Source: Nostoc sp. LEGE 12450
GTDB taxonomy: Bacteria > Cyanobacteriota > Cyanobacteriia > Cyanobacteriales > Nostocaceae
NCBI RefSeq assembly: GCF_015206895.1
Contig: NZ_JADEXU010000016.1
Coordinates: 1-64,000 of the forward strand
Reading direction: 5' to 3'
Length of the DNA stretch: 64,000 nucleotides
A program made the translations under genes and the position numbers. The notes beneath the pieces are model-generated. The model made no database searches. It saw nothing but the letters and a program-made list of their open reading frames with translations, and was not told where the DNA came from. Positions 54,312-63,813 of the stretch are shown one piece after another; the stretch's first letter is position 1; the number at the start of each line of letters is the position of its first letter.

Positions 54312-54509
54312 ATGAATGAACCCATTGAATTATCTTTAGAACAAGAATTTAGCCTTAGAACTTTTTCTGATCAAGTGCAGCAGATGTCCCGTGAACAAGC
54401 TCAAGAGTTTTTGCTGATGTTCTATAAGCAGATGATGATAAGGGAAAAGACTTACCAAGAATTGCTCAAACATCAGTGGGAAGTTGGTTCAGGTTCAATC
54501 TTGGGTTAA
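54312..54509 (+). CDS. nblA: Phycobilisome degradation protein NblA
   Basis: This 65-residue protein starts MNEPIELSLEQEFSLRTF and has the helix pair QVQQMSREQAQEFLLMFYKQ and REKTYQELLKHQW, the full NblA pattern. NblA marks phycobilisomes for breakdown by the Clp protease when nitrogen is short. It is a core physiology gene, unrelated to the biosynthetic cluster. The 60-bp upstream part is AT-rich and probably carries a nitrogen-responsive promoter, but no NtcA box was confirmed by eye. Confidence 0.93.
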   Translation: MNEPIELSLEQEFSLRTFSDQVQQMSREQAQEFLLMFYKQMMIREKTYQELLKHQWEVGSGSILG

Positions 54510-54557
54510 AACAAACTTGCGAAGTGACTTTAAGCGACTGTCGATATCTCCAAAAAG

Positions 54558-55487
54558 TTAACCCGGAATATCAGCCAGAATGGTTAAGGAAATCACAAAT
54601 TCAGTTCCTTGACCCAATGTTGAATTCACATCTAGAGTGCCGCGATGTTTTTCAACCACAATGGACAGAGCGATCGCTCATACAGTAGTGCATTTTCTAG
54701 GGAAATTGCCGCTTGAGTGCAGAGTAAGTTGAGCAGTTCAACGCGATCGCTTGTAAGTGCACCTGTAACTAAACTATTTTCTAGGTATAACACCCCCAAC
54801 AACTTACCTTGATGTAAAATTGGGCTGCATAAAATACTCTTGGGCTGCTGACGGATGATATAGGGATCGTTAGCGAAGATTGGATCGGCGATCGCATCCA
54901 TTAGCACAGATGTCTGCCTTTCATTTTTGACTTTGTAAATCAGTCTTAAAGGAATGTCCTGGCTGTCCTCAATGGGGAGGTGCTGCAACACAACTGGCTC
55001 AGAACGCACAGTAATTAACCCTTCAATCGATAGGGGATTGTCTTGGGTGTCTTGTAGAGAATCATCTCGAAATAGCATTAACACGCATTTATCAGCCCCC
55101 GCATTTTCGATAAGGATGTGCAGCAATGATGCAAGTAGTTTTTTGAGTTCGATTTCGCTAGAAGGCCTCCACTCCCGAATCCCAACTCTCCACCCCCCAT
55201 TCTTTCAAGGAAATTCCCCCAAAGTCTTCCATCACCAACGCATAGCAATTTTGGTATGGTTCTAGGCTGTAGGTTTGGACGATTAGCGGTGAGTTAAGAT
55301 TTTTGGCAATGGTGTACTGATTGCGAAACGACAAGAGTTCATTGAAACTCGGATAAGGATTTTTCAGCAGTTTGATTACTACTGGTAAGGAATCAGTCTC
55401 TCGATACCCCCGAAAAACTAGGGTTCTGCAACCACTGTATAGTAAATCATGGATGCGATATCCGGAAATACTGACCATGCTGCTCAA
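54558..55487 (-). pseudogene. Collapsed copy of a Ser/Thr-His hybrid kinase
   Basis: Three pieces of a long kinase lie side by side: the first 95 residues of a Ser/Thr kinase (55200-55487, SGYRIHDLLYSGCRTLVFRG, ending near GGISLKEWG), a GAF domain (54690-55160, NAGADKCVLML...QPKSILCSPILHQGKLLG), and the last 30 residues of a HATPase domain (54558-54685, SIVVEKHRGTL and GQGTEFVISL) in another frame. The intact relative at 57488-62863 has the same segments separated by over 1200 residues. The GAF/HATPase joint lies on a GAGCGATCGCTC site, suggesting deletion between HIP1 sites. A frameshift and stops make it inactive. Confidence 0.8.
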
Positions 55488-55638
55488 TTTTTAAGGGTTG
55501 TGGATTTATAGTTCCCACTTTGAACATACCTATGCACAAATCAATATTCAAAGACAATTCAGCTTGATAGAACAACTACAGATTCCCGCAACACCAGCAA
55601 GATCATACTGAACCAGCTAACCATTTAAGAGTGGTCGC

Positions 55639-55766
55639 AATACTTTTCGGGTTTTGGGGGAAAGGGGAAAGGAAAAGGAAAAGGGTTTGAATTTCCCTTT
55701 CCCCATTGCCCTTTAACCTTTCCCCAGACCAAAAGAGAGATTATTGGGTTTAACCGAAAAGTATTG
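55639..55766. repeat. MITE-like element with 11-bp flanking duplication
   Basis: The 128-bp unit has terminal inverted repeats AATACTTTTCGGGTT / AACCGAAAAGTATT and is flanked by AGAGTGGTCGC on both sides (55628-55638 and 55767-55777). Its interior contains GGGGAAAGG arms like those of the element at 1271-1403. It contains no gene. The remainder of the 55488-55845 gap shows nothing else. Confidence 0.75.
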
Positions 55767-55845
55767 AGAGTGGTCGCCTTGACTCAGTAGACAAAGGCAA
55801 CGGTAAACGAATCGCACCCCCAAAATCCACGTAGGGGACTCAACT

Positions 55846-57462
55846 TTAAATAAAAATATCAATGACAAACTCTGTACCTTTACCTGGTGCGGAAGAACAG
55901 GTTAAATGACCTCCATGCTGTTCCACTACAATTGAGTAGCTAATCGATAATCCCAAACCCGTACCACTGCCCACAGGCTTGGTGGTAAAAAAAGGATTAA
56001 ATATTCTCTTAAGTATTGATTCACTCATACCTAGACCATTGTCAGCAATACGAATCAGCACTCTATCAGCATCAGCAATTTCAGTGCGAATGCGAATTGT
56101 CGGGAGGGAAAATGTTTCACTTGTGATTCCCCAGTCTCCAACAATACACTGACTTGTACTGAGCATCTCGGCTACTTCGACTGCGCTCAGTACAAGTTCG
56201 CTTGATGGAACCGCAGTCGTTGGCGCAGCCTCTCGCAGAGAAGTAGCTTGTGGTACTCCTTCGGAGAAGCAAGCTACGCGTAGCGTCCCGTAGGGAAGTG
56301 TCCCCATTTCTAAAGCATCAATTGCATTACTCAAGATATTCATAAATACCTGATTGAGGGCACCGACATAGCAGTTAACCAAAGGCAGTTGACCATATTC
56401 TTTAATCACCGCGATCGTTGGGCGGTTAGCATTAGCTTGGAGTCGATGTTGTAAAATTAACAGAGTGCTTTCAATGCCGGAGTGAATGTCTACTGGTTTA
56501 ATTCCCGCTTCATCTAAGCGGGAGAAGTTACGCAGTGATTCAACAATATGTTTAATACGCTCAGTTCCAGCTTGCATTGAGTCAAATAGTTTAGGTAAAT
56601 CCTCCATCAAAAACGGTAAATCAATAGACTCTGTTATACTTTGGATCGCCTCCACTGGAGTAGGATAATGTTCTTGATAAGTTTTGATGAGTTTTAACAG
56701 AGACTGCACATAAGTTTCTGTATGAAACAGGTTGCCATAAATGAAGTTTGTCGGATTGTTAATTTCATGAGCAACGCCTGCAACCATTTGTCCCAAAGAC
56801 GACATTTTTTCTGCTTGAATTAGTTGAGCTTGAGTTTGTTGAAGATGGTCTAGGGCGAGGGTAAGTTCAGAATTTTGGTTCTCTATTTTGAGGATATTAC
56901 CGTAGGAACGAAGGGAAGAAATCACGACTGTAATCAGCTTTTGCCGTGTCAGTTCTGTTTTGAGCCGATAGTCGTTAATATCGTAGTCCAGAATCACCGA
57001 CGCTTCCGGCGCTTCTCCAGGCTGACCTGTACGTAAAATAATTCGTACTTGGTGATTGTGCAATTCTGCACGAATATACTGAACTACTTGCAATCCAGCA
57101 TCATCTGTTTCCATAACGACATCCAGCAAAATTAACGCCGTATCGGGATGCGTTTGGATTAAGTACTTTGCTTCTTTAGCAGAGTGGGCATGGAGAAACG
57201 TTAGAGGTTTACTTTCAAAAGTGCAATCTTCGAGTGCCAGAATTGTGGCTCGATGGACTAATACATCGTCATCCACAATCAAGATTTTCCAAACTGCTAC
57301 AGGTGTTGCTGGAGAGTTTGGAACCGCTTGGGAACCCCTATTAACTTCATTGATTGGTTGTCCGCCATTGTCATCTGCAAAGATAAACGTATCATCGTTG
57401 TCTGCAAAGACAAAAAAAGCATCAGTTTCTGAGTTGGAAACCCTTTGATTTTCGCTGGACAT
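55846..57462 (-). CDS. Response regulator-histidine kinase
   Basis: In this 538-residue protein a receiver domain (about residues 58-190; phosphoacceptor Asp in ILLDVVMETDD) is followed by a coiled linker, a HisKA domain with MVAGVAHEINNP (His near 232), and a HATPase domain (IADNGLGM, GSGTGLGLSISYSIV). The HATPase domain is lengthened by about 45 residues that derive from dispersed repeats. It begins 25 bp after the stop of the 1791-residue hybrid kinase and is probably co-transcribed with it as a signalling pair. The signal is unknown. Confidence 0.9.
   Translation of the reverse strand: MSSENQRVSNSETDAFFVFADNDDTFIFADDNGGQPINEVNRGSQAVPNSPATPVAVWKILIVDDDVLVHRATILALEDCTFESKPLTFLHAHSAKEAKYLIQTHPDTALILLDVVMETDDAGLQVVQYIRAELHNHQVRIILRTGQPGEAPEASVILDYDINDYRLKTELTRQKLITVVISSLRSYGNILKIENQNSELTLALDHLQQTQAQLIQAEKMSSLGQMVAGVAHEINNPTNFIYGNLFHTETYVQSLLKLIKTYQEHYPTPVEAIQSITESIDLPFLMEDLPKLFDSMQAGTERIKHIVESLRNFSRLDEAGIKPVDIHSGIESTLLILQHRLQANANRPTIAVIKEYGQLPLVNCYVGALNQVFMNILSNAIDALEMGTLPYGTLRVACFSEGVPQATSLREAAPTTAVPSSELVLSAVEVAEMLSTSQCIVGDWGITSETFSLPTIRIRTEIADADRVLIRIADNGLGMSESILKRIFNPFFTTKPVGSGTGLGLSISYSIVVEQHGGHLTCSSAPGKGTEFVIDIFI
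56165..56297. repeat. Dispersed repeats read in frame inside the histidine kinase
   Basis: Consecutive pieces CTCGGCTACTTCGACTGCGC, CGCAGCCTCTCGCAGAGAAG and CTACGCGTAGCGTCCCGTAG are typical intergenic repeats, yet here they lie inside the HATPase-coding part and keep the frame open, adding a Ser/Ala/Val-rich loop. Confidence 0.7.
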
Positions 57463-57487
57463 ACTCGATTATCCCTAATTCTGGCGT

Positions 57488-60400
57488 TCATGGAGTAACC
57501 TGTGGCTCAAGTGGAAGGGTTACTATAAATAGAGTTCCCTTCCCAACTTCGCTTTGCACATTGATTCTTCCCCGCAATTTTTGGGTGACTAGATTGTAGA
57601 CAATATGCAGTCCTAGTCCTGTTCCACCGCGATGCCTTGCTGTGGTAAAAAAGGGTTCAAAAATGCGGCTGTGATGGTCTTCGGGAACACCACAGCCATC
57701 ATCACGGTACTGAATGAGCGCTTGATCGGCTTGCTGTAACACATGAAAGTGCATTTCCCCAGCTTCTTCGGGCTGATATGCGTGCATGAGAGAGTTCATC
57801 ACCAAATTGGTAACAACTTGTGCCAATGCTCCGGGATAAGTGTTAATGGTTACAGTATCATCACCAGTTATAGTTACTGTATGTAGGGTTTTTCTTAAAT
57901 TTGGTGCCAAACTAAAAAGCGTTTCTTCCAGATAAAGTTTAACCCTAATAGTGCGTTGCTCCAGGTTGGTTTGATCGACAGCAACCTGTTTGAAACTTTG
58001 TACCAACTCTGCCGCACTATTAAGGTTTGTCAAAATAATGTCTCCACATTCTTTAGCAATGTTCAGGTAGTTGGTTAAATCTGCCCGTTTCAGCTGTCCC
58101 TGCTCAACTGTTGTGATGAGAGCGGTAGTTTTATCAATCAGGGTTGATACCAGTGTGATGCTAGTACCAACAGGGGTATTAACTTCATGAGCAACCCCTG
58201 CCACCAAGCTACCTAAAGCAGCCATTTTCTTGGATTCCACAAGCTGATCTTGAGTCGTTTTGAGTTCTTCTAAGGCTTGGGAAAGTTGTTGAGTGCGATC
58301 GCTAACTTTCTGTTCGAGAGTATTGTAGAGATTAGCGTTTTCGATCGAAATGGCAGCTTGGGATGATAAGAGCTTGACAATTTCCAATCGGTCTGGCGTA
58401 AATGCTTCTGTAGCCAGGTTATTTTCCAGATATAAAATTCCCAGCAGTTTACCCTGATGCACGATGGGATTACACAGTAGGCTCTTGGGCTGATGCTTCG
58501 TGATGTAGAAATCAGCCACCAGAACAGCCTCTATTCTGGCATCAGCGATGACAAGGCATTGTAGACTGCGTTTGACAATGTAAATCAGGCTGACAGGAAT
58601 ATCAAAACTCCGATCTATTGGCAGTGCTAGTCCAATGCTGGGTTCTTGTCCTAGTTGAGCGATCGCTTCTACTCGCAAGTGATTCTCCTGCATCAACATC
58701 AGTACACATTTGCTAGCTCCAGCATTGGTCATAATTGCATTAAGCAAGCATTGGAGCAATTTGTCTAACTGAATCTCGCTAGAAAGGCTCTGGGATGCTT
58801 TGAGGATAGTGGCAAAATCCAAGGCTTCAGAGATAGAAGTGCTACTGGAGCTAGATATTTGCGTTGGTTGATGAATCGTGCGGGCAGGTATAGCGAGAGT
58901 TTCTAAGGGCTGGAGAGTGAATTGCTTTTGTTGCAGAATAAATTGTAGTAATTGCGGATAACGTGTTTCCAAGTCATCGATTTTAGCTTTGGCATCCCAA
59001 CGAGCGTAGCAGTAGTAGGCTTCTTGGATGTAGGCTTGAGCCACCTTTTCTTTACCCCAATTGAGGTAGAATTTGGCGGCCAACTCATTGCTAAGTGCTT
59101 CTTCGTTGAGGTAGCCGTTTTCTTTAGCTGCTGCAATGGCGCGATCGTAATACTCCATTGCTTTGAGTGTATCTCCCATCACCCGCGCTGTTTCTGCTTC
59201 AACTAAATCATATTTATGCTGGAAATTAGCAGGAGCATTATCAGCCCAGTAGCGCATGAGTTTTTGGTTGATAGCTACTTGATTTAAGCAACGTTCCTGT
59301 TGGCTTTTATCGCACTCAGAATAACCTGCAAGTAAGGACAAAGAGTAATAAAAGTTATGTCCGGCAACAAGTAGTGGGCCAAAGGCTCCATCTACAAACT
59401 TAGTGGCTTGCTCTGCATTAGTTACAGCCTGTTCATACTTTTCAAAGTTATAAAGTACAATTGTTTTAGCTACATAGATGGCAAATAGTGATTGATGATT
59501 ATGAGTTTTATGAAAATGCAGTAGCATTTCCGTCTCATCAAAATCAGTACCAGTCAGGTGAAAGTGGTCAGAAGTTTGTCCGAATAAGTTTAAAGTGAGT
59601 TGCCTCCAAATCTGGGCATAATCAAGACAATGCTTTTGTTTGAAGTTTAAAAGTAAATCAATATATTTCGCTTGCCTTTTCTCAACAGAATTTAGAGGTT
59701 CTCCAATCAGGAATAAATGCATACACTCAGCCATCATTGAATAGCTAGCGTATTCGATATCTCCGACCTCTACGCCACACTGCATACCTTCTCGTAACAA
59801 TTTGAGTGTATTTCGACCATGCTCCTTGCAAGCACAGATAAAAGCACCAAAGAGCATATAAATTTTGGAGCTAAGTTCTTTGGCATGGTATTGCTCTAGT
59901 AACTCTAGAGATATTTGACCTGAGTGATAAGCAGTGTCTACATCTTTGATTACAGCACACAGAAACAAGCCATAGATTCCATAGACAAAAGCAGCCAAAG
60001 ATGAATGTCCCTGCTCAAGACAAAGATGGTGCATTGTCAGCGCTACTGACGGAAACATCTCCGGTTTGACATGATGAACAGCAGGAGTAATACTAATCAG
60101 CAACCGCAGTGCAGCCAGAGATTCAGGATTGCTCATTTCTGGAATATTAGCTAAACTTGTCAACTCTGGTAGTCGCTTTAAATAATTCTCCTTCTCTACA
60201 TCAGGTAATATCAACGGAATTTTTAACTGCTCTAATGCTTTTAACCCTGTTTCAATAGCTTGAACTTGCTGATCTTGAGCAATATAAATTTGAACTTTTA
60301 GCTCATAGGTCTTAATTCTGTCCAACAGATGTGTGGTTTGCTGCAATATCAAATCTGCTAGACTGATAGCTTGTTCAAAGTGGGTGTTTAAGTATTCTGC

Positions 60401-62863
60401 TTCTGCGGCATCCTCATACAGTGCCAGTGTCAGAGCATACTGATTTTGCCAGCTGTCTGCTGCAAGCAGTTTTATTCCTAGCATTAAATATTGAACCGCA
60501 GCAGTATAGGCAGTGGAAGCCTTAGCTTTTCGTCCCGCTAATAAATTTAACTGAGCTAGTTGATTACGTTCAGTCTGTTGAGTAATTAACTCCAAACCCA
60601 TGTTCAATTGACTAACAATCTGAAAAATATTTTCTTGTTGTTCATTCGCAGAAATATTTTTTAATAGTAGTTGTCCCAGTTTTAAGTGAGTAGCTTGTTT
60701 CTCATCTTCAGGAATTAAAAAATAAGCAGCTTGTTGCACACGGTCGTGTAAAAACTTATAAGTGACTGCTTGTGAGCCTTGTTGAGCAATTATCTGACTT
60801 TCTTGATCCACATAGAATTTGTAAATTTCAGTTTGAGGTAAAATTAACCCCTCTTGTAAAGCTTTCCAGATAGCTGTTGCGGTTTCGGCTTCTGACATTT
60901 GGGACATATTCGTCGAGCTTGCGCCTCGCGCGATCGCCAATGTTGCCAAGTCAAATTCGTTACCAATGCACGCCGCTAATTTCAACACATCCTGCGTTGC
61001 TGTTGGCAACTTTTGCAACTGCAATGCCATGAATTCAACAACATCATCTGTTAGAGCTAACGCTTTCACTTGAGGAATATCACACTGCCAATTTCCTGTA
61101 TAAAAATCAAACTGTATCAGCCGATCTTCATGCAGTGCTTTGAGAAATTGCGTGCTAAAAAATGGATTACCCTGGGTTTTTTGATAGACCAGTTGAGTTA
61201 ATGGTTGTGCGACTTCTTCTGAACAACTGAGGGTATCAGCAACTAATTGATTTAAACTCGCTGTACTCAACGGTGCTAATGTAATAGTGTTAATTGTAAC
61301 TTTGGCTTTAACAATCTCTTCTAGTGTCAACATCAAAGGATGAGCAGCAGTAACCTCATTGTCGCGGTAAGCTCCAATTAATAATAAATACCCTCCATCT
61401 GAATTATTCATCAACAACTGCATTAAATTCAAAGATGCTGAATCTGCCCATTGCAAATCATCTAAAAAAATCACCAGAGGATGTTCTTTGGTAGTGAATA
61501 CTTGGATAAATTTTTGAAATAGTAAATTAAACCGATTTTGTGCCGCAGTTCCAGACAAATTGGGCGCAGGTAGTTGTTGACCAATAATTTGTTCTAGTTC
61601 TGGAATTACCTCAATAATAACTTGCCCATTATCACCCAGTGCTGCTAAAATTCTGGTTTTCCAAGCTAGTAATTGAGTATCATTTTCACAGCTTAATTGC
61701 CCCATTAAATCTCGAAACGTTTGTACAAAGGCAGAAAAAGGAATATTACGATTAAATTGGTCAAACTTGCCTTTGATAAAGTAGCCTCGTTGTTCGGCAA
61801 TTGGTTTATGGACTTCGTTAATAATTGCCGTTTTACCAATCCCAGAAAACCCTGCGACTAACATCAGTTCCGTACTTCGGCTACGCTCAGTAACCATCTG
61901 ATGATTAGTAACTCGGTCAAATGCTTCTAGTAAAGTTTTCACCTCCTCTTCCCGACCATAAAGTTTTTCAGGGATAATGAAGCGATCGCTAACATCCCGT
62001 TGTCCAATGGGGAAACTTTCAATTTTCCCCGTTTGCTGGAGTTGATGCAAGCAAGTTTCTAAATCATATTTCAGCCCGAATGCACTCTGATAGCGGTCTT
62101 CGGCATTTTTCGCCATCAATTTGCTGACAATTTCTGAGAGTATCGGTGCAATTTCTGGATTAATTTCATGTACTAGAGGTGGAAGTTTGGCAATATGGCA
62201 ATGCACTAACTCCATTGGATCGTTTGATTGGAAGGGTAATTGCCCTGTCAGTAACTCGTAAAAAGTTACACCTAGAGAATAGAAATCAGTACGGTAGTCT
62301 ATGCCACGATTCATTCGTCCGGTTTGTTCCGGTGACAAATAGCCGAGTGTTCCTTCTAATACATTGAGGCTTTTCAGCGTTTGGGTTTCTCGTGGTAGCA
62401 GAGATGCAATACTAAAGTCAATGAGTTTGATATCACGAGTTTCTGGATTAATCAGAATATTGGCAGGTTTAATATCTTTGTGAATAATCCGATGACGAAT
62501 GAGAATATCTAATATATTGCACAGGGCGATCGCTAAAAGCAAAAATTCAATGACAGTTGGTACAGTTCCCCATTGCTTTAGAGAAATTCCCCCAAAGTCT
62601 TCCATTACCAATGCATAGCCATTCTGGTACGTTTCCAAGCTATAGGTTTGAATGATTCCAGGTAAGTTGAGATTTTTAGCTATGGTGTACTGATTGCGAA
62701 ACGACAAAAGTTCGATGAAACTAGGGTAAGGATTTTTCAGCAGCTTAATGACCACAGGCTGTTGATCAGTCTCTCGAACTGCTTGATAAACCAAGGTTCT
62801 AGAACCGTTGTAGAGTTCTTCACTGACTTGATAGCCGGGAATGGTAACTACACTGCTAATCAT
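57488..62863 (-). CDS. Giant Ser/Thr kinase-AAA-GAF-histidine kinase hybrid
   Basis: In this 1791-residue protein the order is: Ser/Thr kinase (1-265; VVIKLL, HKDIKPANIL, DFS), AAA/ATPase (about 300-550; Walker A GFSGIGKT, LVIFLDDLQWADS), a long TPR-like helical region (700-1330), GAF (about 1380-1520; LLCNPIVHQGKLLG), coiled segment, HisKA (MAALGSLVAGVAHEVNTP) and HATPase (DDGCGVP, GGTGLGLHIVY). Such proteins are abundant in filamentous cyanobacteria and act as integrators of unknown signals. It is the intact paralogue of the pseudogene at 54558-55487. A short repeat-derived loop (VTERSRST) precedes the ATPase P-loop. Confidence 0.92.
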   Translation of the reverse strand: MISSVVTIPGYQVSEELYNGSRTLVYQAVRETDQQPVVIKLLKNPYPSFIELLSFRNQYTIAKNLNLPGIIQTYSLETYQNGYALVMEDFGGISLKQWGTVPTVIEFLLLAIALCNILDILIRHRIIHKDIKPANILINPETRDIKLIDFSIASLLPRETQTLKSLNVLEGTLGYLSPEQTGRMNRGIDYRTDFYSLGVTFYELLTGQLPFQSNDPMELVHCHIAKLPPLVHEINPEIAPILSEIVSKLMAKNAEDRYQSAFGLKYDLETCLHQLQQTGKIESFPIGQRDVSDRFIIPEKLYGREEEVKTLLEAFDRVTNHQMVTERSRSTELMLVAGFSGIGKTAIINEVHKPIAEQRGYFIKGKFDQFNRNIPFSAFVQTFRDLMGQLSCENDTQLLAWKTRILAALGDNGQVIIEVIPELEQIIGQQLPAPNLSGTAAQNRFNLLFQKFIQVFTTKEHPLVIFLDDLQWADSASLNLMQLLMNNSDGGYLLLIGAYRDNEVTAAHPLMLTLEEIVKAKVTINTITLAPLSTASLNQLVADTLSCSEEVAQPLTQLVYQKTQGNPFFSTQFLKALHEDRLIQFDFYTGNWQCDIPQVKALALTDDVVEFMALQLQKLPTATQDVLKLAACIGNEFDLATLAIARGASSTNMSQMSEAETATAIWKALQEGLILPQTEIYKFYVDQESQIIAQQGSQAVTYKFLHDRVQQAAYFLIPEDEKQATHLKLGQLLLKNISANEQQENIFQIVSQLNMGLELITQQTERNQLAQLNLLAGRKAKASTAYTAAVQYLMLGIKLLAADSWQNQYALTLALYEDAAEAEYLNTHFEQAISLADLILQQTTHLLDRIKTYELKVQIYIAQDQQVQAIETGLKALEQLKIPLILPDVEKENYLKRLPELTSLANIPEMSNPESLAALRLLISITPAVHHVKPEMFPSVALTMHHLCLEQGHSSLAAFVYGIYGLFLCAVIKDVDTAYHSGQISLELLEQYHAKELSSKIYMLFGAFICACKEHGRNTLKLLREGMQCGVEVGDIEYASYSMMAECMHLFLIGEPLNSVEKRQAKYIDLLLNFKQKHCLDYAQIWRQLTLNLFGQTSDHFHLTGTDFDETEMLLHFHKTHNHQSLFAIYVAKTIVLYNFEKYEQAVTNAEQATKFVDGAFGPLLVAGHNFYYSLSLLAGYSECDKSQQERCLNQVAINQKLMRYWADNAPANFQHKYDLVEAETARVMGDTLKAMEYYDRAIAAAKENGYLNEEALSNELAAKFYLNWGKEKVAQAYIQEAYYCYARWDAKAKIDDLETRYPQLLQFILQQKQFTLQPLETLAIPARTIHQPTQISSSSSTSISEALDFATILKASQSLSSEIQLDKLLQCLLNAIMTNAGASKCVLMLMQENHLRVEAIAQLGQEPSIGLALPIDRSFDIPVSLIYIVKRSLQCLVIADARIEAVLVADFYITKHQPKSLLCNPIVHQGKLLGILYLENNLATEAFTPDRLEIVKLLSSQAAISIENANLYNTLEQKVSDRTQQLSQALEELKTTQDQLVESKKMAALGSLVAGVAHEVNTPVGTSITLVSTLIDKTTALITTVEQGQLKRADLTNYLNIAKECGDIILTNLNSAAELVQSFKQVAVDQTNLEQRTIRVKLYLEETLFSLAPNLRKTLHTVTITGDDTVTINTYPGALAQVVTNLVMNSLMHAYQPEEAGEMHFHVLQQADQALIQYRDDGCGVPEDHHSRIFEPFFTTARHRGGTGLGLHIVYNLVTQKLRGRINVQSEVGKGTLFIVTLPLEPQVTP

Positions 62864-62947
62864 AATTCTTTTGAATTTTTAAGACATTAGCATTTAGTAT
62901 TCCCAGATTCGCCCCCATCAGTAAGAGATTAAGGTAATTGCATTTTT

Positions 62948-63300
62948 TCAAGAGGGCGCAGCCCAAGGAGACAAATCTAGCTTGGAGGCTATGGATTTCT
63001 TTGCTTTGACTACTCCTAAATTTTGATTCTCTTTGGCAGCGAAATATTTAATCGGGTCATCCACTATCCCTTTGTAACAGATAGCGATCGCTATTTGTAC
63101 CCGACAAATTATCTCATCCATTCCATCCAATCGGGCGCTCCGGCCATCAGTTGAGCAAACTTATCAGAGTAAGCATCCTCGAACTCCAACATCACACCCA
63201 ACTGCTCATTAATCGTTAGGGTACTGAATAACTCTTTAACCGCATCAACACCGTAGTCTACTTGTTCAATCGCCAGCCGAGCATAATATTTAACTACCTG
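62948..63300 (-). pseudogene. Fragment of the same unknown protein as at 53.8 kb
   Basis: An open stretch of about 117 codons begins right after an in-frame TAG at 63301-63303 and runs KYYARLAIEQVDYGVDAVKE, GVMLEFEDAYSDKFAQL and DWMEWMDEII. No good start codon exists near its left end, so it is probably a 5'-truncated remnant. It matches the relic at 53749-54050. The function is not recognised. Confidence 0.5.
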
Positions 63301-63813
63301 CTAGCAAGAATCACTGTGTTGTTCCTCTGTGTCCATACCCCCCAATTATTACTTCCATTTTCATTAATGGGGTGTTGAGGGCGATGAAGAAAGCATGGGA
63401 TACTCAACTAAAAGCCGCAACGACAGATTGAAGCTTTGAGCTTAAGTAATATTTGAAAACACAACTATGTATTATATTCGCCAACAGTATCAGCATGGGG
63501 CAGGGGTGCAGAGGACATACTTGTACTAATTTTCCCCTTGCGACTCCGCTCCCCCGTCCCGCTTTATCGGTTCCTGCCATAGACTTCTGCCCCTCTGCGT
63601 AATTTCAATTCCATACTGAGTCTGTATTTTGTCTGCGTAAGCCGCATCTGGTTCAAGTGATTCTTAGGGACGTACTTCTACCTTTCTAATTGTTCTCTTT
63701 TTACTACGATTTCCAATAGATGGATATTATTAGAAAGAGGAATGTTACATTCTCTAAAGAATAGGGAATCCTAGATTTGAGTACCAAGCAAATCTATTAT
63801 TCAGTTAGACAGG
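63301..63813. other. Intergenic region, about 510 bp
   Basis: No gene, RNA or clear repeat was recognised. It should contain the promoter of the gene that starts at 63814. Confidence 0.5.
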
